Assembly (NCBI GenBank): GCA_000482145.1
Contig: AUXH01000639.1
Location: forward strand, 1-10,686
DNA length: 10,686 nt
Source of the DNA: Strigomonas culicis
Lineage: Eukaryota > Euglenozoa > Kinetoplastea > Trypanosomatida > Trypanosomatidae
Direction: 5' to 3'
Under the pieces are notes generated by a model, which saw only the letters and a program-made list of their open reading frames with translations, searched no databases and was not told the origin of the DNA. A program made the translations under genes and the position numbers. Each line of letters starts with the position of its first letter. The first letter of the stretch is position 1. This document shows positions 6,262 through 10,686 of this stretch, piece by piece.

Positions 6262-7821
6262 ATGACCAGCGTTTACCGTCGATTCCGCAACCTCACCAAG
6301 CGTCCGCTGGACCACTGGTTGGGTTGGTTTGTTGCCGTCTCGGGGGCCCTCATGCAAATGATGACCTACGGTATCGACAACAGCTTCTCCACTTTCTCCA
6401 GCAGCATGCAAAACGACGCGACGCTGGGATTTCCCTCCTCCACCGCAGTCAGCTTTGGTAACTCCGTTTCCCTCGGCCTCTCGCCGGTCTTTGGCATCCT
6501 CGCCGGCTTTCTGGTGGACCGCGTCCCGCCGCGCGCGATGATGCTCATCTCGACCGCGCTGCTCTTCCTCGGCTGCTGGCTCGCGTCCTCCTTTGCGAAG
6601 AGCGCCGTGGAGGTGACCTTCTCCTACTGCCTTCTCGCCTCCATCTCGTCCGCCTTCATGCTGTCGCCCGGGGCGGCGGCGACCGGGTCGTGGTTCCAGC
6701 GCGCGCTCGGCCTCGCCCAGGGCATCACCTTCAGCGGCGGCGGCATCGGCAGCGCGTGGATCTCGCCCATCCTCGGCACGTGGGTGGAGGCCTACGGCTG
6801 GCGCAAGACGTTCCGTCTCATGTCGTGCTTCTGCGCCATCGGGCTCTTCGCCAGCATCTTCTCCTGCCGCCGCCACAACCCCGACGAGGCCTCCGACGAC
6901 GAGGCGGCGGCGGCCGGCGACGCGGAGGCGGACAGCCTGTCGGGCTCCAACGAGAAGCTGGCGACGCCGAAGGAGGGGCTGCCGGAGGACAAGGCGAACA
7001 GCACCGCGCCGGAAGATAGCGGCAACGCCACGATCGAGGGTGTCTACAAGGGCTTCTTCACGCCCGAGGCGGAGCTGCTGGCGATCCTCAAGGTGCGCCG
7101 GCTGCGGCCGGCGGAGTACGCCCGGGCGGTGCTCACGCGCGCCTTCCTGGCGAACTTCTTCATGTTCGCCATCTACGGCTGGGCCTTCTACAGTCTCATT
7201 TACATGACCGTGCCGTACGTGTCGTCGATGGGCTCCGCCGGCACCGCCTACGCCGGCGTGACGCCCATCTCGACCAGCAAGGCCTCCTCCGTGTACACCT
7301 TCTGGGGCGCCTTCCAGATCATCGGGTCCGTCCTCGTCGGTGGGCTCGCCTCCTTCACCGCCGACGAGTTCGCCTACTGTGCGTGCTGCGTCGTGGGCGC
7401 CGTGTCCACCGCGCTGCTGTCCGTCTGCCGCAACTACGCGTCCTTCGCGGCGACCTACAGCATCGTCGGCTTCTGCTCCGCCGGCGTCTTCGCGGTGATG
7501 CCGGCCCTCATCGCGCGCAGCTTCTACGGGCCCAACCTCGGCTTCTTCATGGGCGGCGTGTTCGTCGCGGGCTGCCTCGGTGGCTTCTCCGCGCCGCCCA
7601 TCCAGGCGCAGCTCGCCGCGCACTACAATGGGAACTACACGTACGGCTGTGTCTTCACCAGTGTGTGCTTCACCGCGCCCGGCATCCTCTGCTACACGCT
7701 GCTGTGGCAGAACAAGCAGAACGCCATCGCGCGCTGGTGGCGGCGCCGCACGCAGGCCGCCGCGCCGCAGGCCCGTGGCGCCGACAGCAGTGCGGAGCCC
7801 TTCGCGGATCCGAAGCACTGA
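6262..7821 (+). CDS. MFS transporter, monocarboxylate-transporter-like
   Basis: The 519-residue protein has about twelve hydrophobic segments, six before and six after a long charged loop (about 203-290). The first segment, LDHWLGWFVAVSGALM (16-31), followed by YGIDNSFSTF, resembles the GGWGWVV...YGF.KSFGVFF pattern of SLC16/MCT and oxalate-formate antiporter families. GFLVDR at 82-87 is the MFS motif-A region, and the GGGIGS...EAYGWRKTF stretch ending near 182 matches the MCT TM5-TM6 region. The likely job is proton-linked transport of pyruvate, lactate or a similar acid across the plasma or an organelle membrane; substrate and membrane cannot be read from sequence. The loop is rich in Ala, Asp, Glu and Ser. 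I chose the ATG at 6262; the in-frame GTG at 6250 is not a plausible eukaryotic start. Third positions are mostly G/C, less so in the first 70 codons. Confidence 0.8.
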   Translation: MTSVYRRFRNLTKRPLDHWLGWFVAVSGALMQMMTYGIDNSFSTFSSSMQNDATLGFPSSTAVSFGNSVSLGLSPVFGILAGFLVDRVPPRAMMLISTALLFLGCWLASSFAKSAVEVTFSYCLLASISSAFMLSPGAAATGSWFQRALGLAQGITFSGGGIGSAWISPILGTWVEAYGWRKTFRLMSCFCAIGLFASIFSCRRHNPDEASDDEAAAAGDAEADSLSGSNEKLATPKEGLPEDKANSTAPEDSGNATIEGVYKGFFTPEAELLAILKVRRLRPAEYARAVLTRAFLANFFMFAIYGWAFYSLIYMTVPYVSSMGSAGTAYAGVTPISTSKASSVYTFWGAFQIIGSVLVGGLASFTADEFAYCACCVVGAVSTALLSVCRNYASFAATYSIVGFCSAGVFAVMPALIARSFYGPNLGFFMGGVFVAGCLGGFSAPPIQAQLAAHYNGNYTYGCVFTSVCFTAPGILCYTLLWQNKQNAIARWWRRRTQAAAPQARGADSSAEPFADPKH

Positions 7822-7987
7822 ACTCATCATCACAACAAGAAGAACAAAAAGAAAAAAAAATAACAACAATAAGAGAGAAAAAGAGAAAAAAGTATACCCC
7901 TCTTTTTTGTTTATATATAATTCAGAAAAAAAAAATGATAGTATTTATACCAAAAACCGCTTTCCTAGAATAATACATATACACACA

Positions 7988-8005
7988 TAATAATAATAAT
8001 AATAA
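7988..8005 (+). repeat. (TAA)6 microsatellite
   Basis: Six tandem TAA units lie in the spacer after the transporter gene. This is a simple repeat, and length variation between strains or homologues is likely. Confidence 0.9.
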
Positions 8006-8746
8006 CAGTACATTATTCACGGAAATAACAGGTTTTTAATTATTATTTCCTCATTTTCTTCTTCTTGGAAGAAAAAAAAAGTTGAAAAGAAAAAAAAACT
8101 CTATTATTCTATTTCAAACTATTTTCTGTACTGTTCTTCTTCTTTTTTCTTTTTCTACTGTTCGTTTCTCTTTTGTTCCTTGAAATATTGTTAGCACCCC
8201 CCTTTCGCTTTCTAACCTTCATCACATACCGCAAAACTCCCATACACTTGCGTATTTTTTTCTTTTCCCTTTTCACAAATGAAAATAGAAAAGGGCATCA
8301 AAAACAGGCAATATTGTTCTTGTTGCATGAATACGTTTTAATGGCAAAACAAAAGTGGACAAAGGGATGGTATTTGGGATGAAGGTGCAAAACAGAAGCG
8401 CAAAGAGGTTGCTTGATGATAATACGTTTCTGACACGGATATACATAAGTATGTTTTCTACTTTTTTTCCCCTTTTTAATCTCTTTCGCACTTACGTTGC
8501 TCTGGCACCCTATAACACCGCCAATATGAAAAAGAGCAAAACGACGGTGAGAAAGGGGGAAAAAAAAGAGAGGAAAAGGTAAGAAAAGAAAAGGTTGAAA
8601 CAGGAAGATTAGAGCGAACTACGAAAAGAAAAAAAAGAAATTAATGAAAAACAGGAGAGAAAAAAAAAAGCGTGTCCTTAGACCATCTTATATCTTCTGC
8701 CCTTGTGGTTAGTTATGCGCACACTTGTTTTCTTGTCTGGTGTCTA

Positions 8747-8841
8747 TTTCTTTTTTTTTTCTGCACTGCCTGTTCCTCTACTACACTTCCACTTTTTCTC
8801 TCCCCCCCCTCCCTCTCTCTCTCTCTCAGTTGCCTCTTCAG
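8747..8841 (+). promoter_or_regulatory. Probable trans-splice acceptor region for subunit g-like gene
   Basis: A very strong T/C tract ends in a (CT)7 run (8813-8826) and CAG, with AG at 8828-8829 and another at 8840-8841. Either gives a 5' UTR of about 85-96 bases without ATG before 8926. A third AG at 8916-8917, eight bases before the ATG, follows further pyrimidine sequence but is a less likely choice. Confidence 0.6.
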
Positions 8842-8925
8842 TTCTACTTCTTCTCTCTCTGTTCTTTCTCTTTTATACATATATCTATATATCTATCTCT
8901 ATCTAACTACTATAAAGTTACCGTC

Positions 8926-9429
8926 ATGAGCAAAGTACTCTCCATCCTCGCCAAGCCGGTGACGGCGCCCGTCGCGGCCAGCCGTCGCTCCGTCGCGGCG
9001 ATGACGGGGCCGCTGAAGCAGCACATTGACCGCCTCGAGGCGACCGGCGAGGACGTCACCGTCGCGCTCTGGCGCGAGTACGTGAGCGCGCAGCGCCGCC
9101 TGCTGCCCTACCGCGTCACCCGCTTCTCGACCGAGCTGACGTACCTCGTCTCCGGCGCCCTCTCCGTCGCGTCCCTCTCCCGCTGGGAGCTGCTCGCCTT
9201 CGCGCGCTTTGGCACGAAGCTGCTGGCGTTGTTCCTCGCGGCCGTCGTGGTCGGCCGCCGCTCCATCTACCCCCCGCTAGAGCCCACGTCGCCCTTCACG
9301 GAGGAGGTGGTGGACAACTGGTCGGTGACGCACATCAACGCCGCCTTTGGCCGCGTGTCTGCCGAGACAATCCGCTACATGAAGGAACTCCGCGCCCATG
9401 ATCTGCATGGCTACAAGATCGTTCAGTGA
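8926..9429 (+). CDS. Probable ATP synthase membrane subunit g
   Basis: The 167-residue protein starts at the ATG at 8926, the first after the splice-acceptor region; a longer upstream frame only translates the pyrimidine tract. The N-terminus (KVLSILAKPVTAPVAASRR) is basic and free of acidic residues, as in mitochondrial import signals. A hydrophobic helix at about 88-110 ends in FLAAVVVGRRSIY. This matches the C-terminal signature of F-type ATP synthase subunit g (F-hydrophobic-G-E-I-I-G-[KR]-R), and the preceding LSRWELLAFARFGTKLL aligns with the animal LTVKEAVLNGLVATEVL. Subunit g lies in the inner-membrane Fo domain, where it helps ATP synthase dimers form and shape cristae. The conserved GxxxG is AxxxG here (A106, G110). 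The protein has about 55 residues beyond the helix, unlike the short animal form. It lies directly upstream of the alpha-subunit gene. Another inner-membrane protein remains possible. Confidence 0.6.
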   Translation: MSKVLSILAKPVTAPVAASRRSVAAMTGPLKQHIDRLEATGEDVTVALWREYVSAQRRLLPYRVTRFSTELTYLVSGALSVASLSRWELLAFARFGTKLLALFLAAVVVGRRSIYPPLEPTSPFTEEVVDNWSVTHINAAFGRVSAETIRYMKELRAHDLHGYKIVQ

Positions 9430-9833
9430 AGAGGGATAGCAAACAATGAGGAAGAAGCGTAAAACAAAAATAATGGAAATAAGAAGGTGAAAAAAAAAAT
9501 GTACTTTTAAGGAAACGAAGAGTGAACATAAGTTTACATTAATACTCTCGTTACCACTATTTTTTCCCTTTTTTAAAATATCTTTCCTTTTTTTTTTTGC
9601 ACTCTGTATAAAGGATATACATTTTCCCTGGGAAAAAAAAAACCAAAAGAAAAAATAACGATAATGATAATAATCATAATAATAAACAGAAATCTTACTG
9701 GTTCTTTAGTATATTTAAGGGTTCTCCTACTGGTAGATGTCTGGCTGCGTTTATAAAACAAATGAAAACAAAAGAAAAAGGAATTCACATACACATGCTA
9801 GGCACCATTGGTTTGTTTTCATTTTCTTCTTTC

Positions 9834-9847
9834 ATATATATATATAT
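9834..9847 (+). repeat. (AT)7 microsatellite
   Basis: Seven tandem AT units lie in the spacer; simple repeat. Confidence 0.85.
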
Positions 9848-10054
9848 GATAGTTTACCTTTTTTTACGAAAAGAGAGAACTGTGCTCATTTCGTTAAAAG
9901 GAACAATATATCGTATTTTCCAACTTCAACTAGAATTTTCTTTTTTTTTAATCATATAACACATACTAAAAAAAAGGAAATAGACTTCCCATCTGAAGCT
10001 AGAAACGAACACTCAACAGGCTCCACAACGTCTCTCACATACGCTCACCTTTTA

Positions 10055-10076
10055 ACACACACACACACACACACAC
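10055..10076 (+). repeat. (AC)11 microsatellite
   Basis: Eleven tandem AC units lie about 60-85 bases upstream of the candidate splice acceptors of the alpha-subunit gene. CA repeats are common in kinetoplastid spacers. Confidence 0.9.
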
Positions 10077-10097
10077 CAACATACAACATATAATAAT

Positions 10098-10163
10098 ACC
10101 TTCTTCTCCACTCTTCTGCACTATTCGGACCTTTAGTCACTTTTTTTCTTACCGTTTTCCTAG
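10098..10163 (+). promoter_or_regulatory. Probable trans-splice acceptor region for ATP synthase alpha
   Basis: Two pyrimidine tracts are each followed by an AG: 10098-10134 with AG at 10135-10136, and 10139-10160 with AG at 10162-10163. The second has the stronger TTTTCCTAG context and gives a 33-base 5' UTR. Neither predicted leader contains an ATG before 10197. Confidence 0.55.
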
Positions 10164-10196
10164 GGAACTTTTTATTTTTCTTATTAACGTAAACCT

Positions 10197-10686
10197 ATGC
10201 GCCGCTTCCTGTCCAAGTGCACCGCGCCTGCCGCGGCCCGCCTGGCTGCGACCGCCGCCGCCGCCGCGTCCACCGCGGCGCCCGGCCAGAAGTCTTTCTT
10301 CAAGGCCACCGAGATGATCGGCTACGTGCACTCCATCGACGGTACCATCGCCACGCTCATCCCGGCGCCCGGCAACCCCGGTGTGGCGTACAACACCATC
10401 ATCATGATCCAGGTCAGCCCCACCACCTTCGCCGCCGGCCTCGTCTTCAACCTGGAGAAGGACGGTCGCATCGGTATCATCCTGATGGACAACATCACGG
10501 AAGTGCAGTCCGGCCAGAAGGTCATGGCCACCGGCAAGCTGCTGTACATCCCCGTCGGTGCGGGCGTGCTCGGCAAGGTCGTCAACCCGCTCGGCCACGA
10601 GGTGCCCGTAGGTCTGCTGCAGCGCAGCCGCGCGCTGCTGGCCGAGGAGCAGACGTTAGGTAAGGTCGATGCCGGCGCGCCCAACA
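10197..10686 (+). CDS. ATP synthase F1 subunit alpha, 3' end cut by window
   Basis: The ATG at 10197 opens a frame that runs off the window end after 163 codons, roughly the first quarter to third of the family's length. Residues 1-30 (MRRFLSKC..., Arg/Ala-rich, no acids) form a mitochondrial import presequence. Residues about 40-135 are the beta-barrel domain: IGYVHSIDGTIATLIP, FAAGLVFNLEKDGRIGIIL and YIPVGAGVLGKVVNPLG correspond to conserved alpha-subunit strands. LLQRSRALLAEEQTLGKVDAGAP (140-162) is the longer kinetoplastid-style linker before the nucleotide-binding domain, whose P-loop lies outside the window. Alpha forms the alpha3-beta3 head with beta and makes or hydrolyses ATP in the mitochondrial matrix. 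In Trypanosoma brucei the mature alpha chain is known to be cut in this linker. Codon use is strongly G/C-ending, as expected for a highly expressed gene. Confidence 0.95.
   Translation, partial: MRRFLSKCTAPAAARLAATAAAAASTAAPGQKSFFKATEMIGYVHSIDGTIATLIPAPGNPGVAYNTIIMIQVSPTTFAAGLVFNLEKDGRIGIILMDNITEVQSGQKVMATGKLLYIPVGAGVLGKVVNPLGHEVPVGLLQRSRALLAEEQTLGKVDAGAPN

Larger units (their letters stand above)
7822..8925 (+). other. Long AT-rich spacer with extra acceptor-like signal
   Basis: The 1.1 kb spacer contains the transporter 3' UTR, a (TAA)6 microsatellite at 7988-8005, a first strong pyrimidine tract (about 8130-8180) with AG at 8193-8194, a second short tract at 8251-8274, and the main tract for the next gene (8747-8841). 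Between the two groups of tracts lies mixed-composition sequence (8275-8580) with a 71-codon open frame starting at ATG 8367 and a 20-codon one at 8279. Neither looks like a known protein. An unrecognised short transcript is possible. Confidence 0.5.
9430..10196 (+). other. AT-rich spacer between subunit g-like and alpha genes
   Basis: This 767-base spacer is AT-rich with A and T homopolymers, an (AT)7 run (9834-9847), an (AC)11 microsatellite (10055-10076) and the splice acceptor of the alpha gene. I found no convincing protein or RNA gene; short frames here are low complexity. Confidence 0.6.

Noticed and set aside
6235..7869. 544-codon minus-strand frame opposite the transporter
   Set aside because: Arg/Gly/Glu-rich antisense shadow of a GC-rich gene with a clear 12-TM product on the + strand.
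8411..8435. Another C/D-box-like pattern (TTGATGA then CTGA)
   Set aside because: The spacing is too short for a guide RNA and the flanks do not pair.
8725..8925. 67-codon N-terminal extension of the subunit g-like protein
   Set aside because: It translates the pyrimidine tract and microsatellite (Phe/Leu/Ser runs) and crosses the probable splice acceptors.
1..10686. CRISPR arrays, insertion sequences, phage or bacterial operon features
   Set aside because: No regularly spaced repeats, transposase or integrase were seen; the window is eukaryotic in gene content and signals.

Overview
The window reads as a piece of a kinetoplastid (trypanosomatid) nuclear chromosome. Six genes all lie on the + strand, with no introns. 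They are separated by AT-rich spacers that carry pyrimidine tracts followed by AG, as expected for trans-splicing of a polycistronic transcript. The clearest taxonomic marker is the start of an F1 ATP synthase alpha subunit with the kinetoplastid-style segment between its beta-barrel and nucleotide-binding domains. I cannot name the genus from sequence alone.

Layout, left to right: (1) the 3' part of a very GC- and alanine-rich protein with PPR-like helical repeats (before 1 to 1237), probably mitochondrial; (2) a 1.2 kb spacer (1238-2469) with an unexplained, sharply bounded GC-rich, hairpin-rich island at about 1440-2095; (3) a divergent SKP1, the adaptor of SCF ubiquitin ligases (2470-3051); (4) an AT-rich spacer with an AU-rich element; (5) NOG2/GNL2, a circularly permuted GTPase of 60S ribosome assembly (3883-5736); (6) a spacer with two candidate splice acceptors; (7) a 12-TM major facilitator transporter of the monocarboxylate-transporter type (6262-7821); (8) a 1.1 kb spacer with an extra acceptor-like signal and a small ORF of doubtful status; (9) a 167-residue membrane protein that best resembles ATP synthase subunit g (8926-9429); (10) the first 163 codons of ATP synthase alpha (10197 to the window end).

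The last two genes would act in the same inner-membrane complex, and the transporter could plausibly feed mitochondrial metabolism with monocarboxylates. Trypanosomatid transcription units are generally not functional operons, so neighbourhood is weak evidence. Base composition is two-sided: the PPR-like gene, transporter, subunit g and alpha are extremely GC-rich at third positions, while SKP1 and especially NOG2 are not. The most unusual part is the GC-rich island. It might be a retroposon remnant, a structured RNA or an orphan gene; I see no clear sign of a complete novel system.
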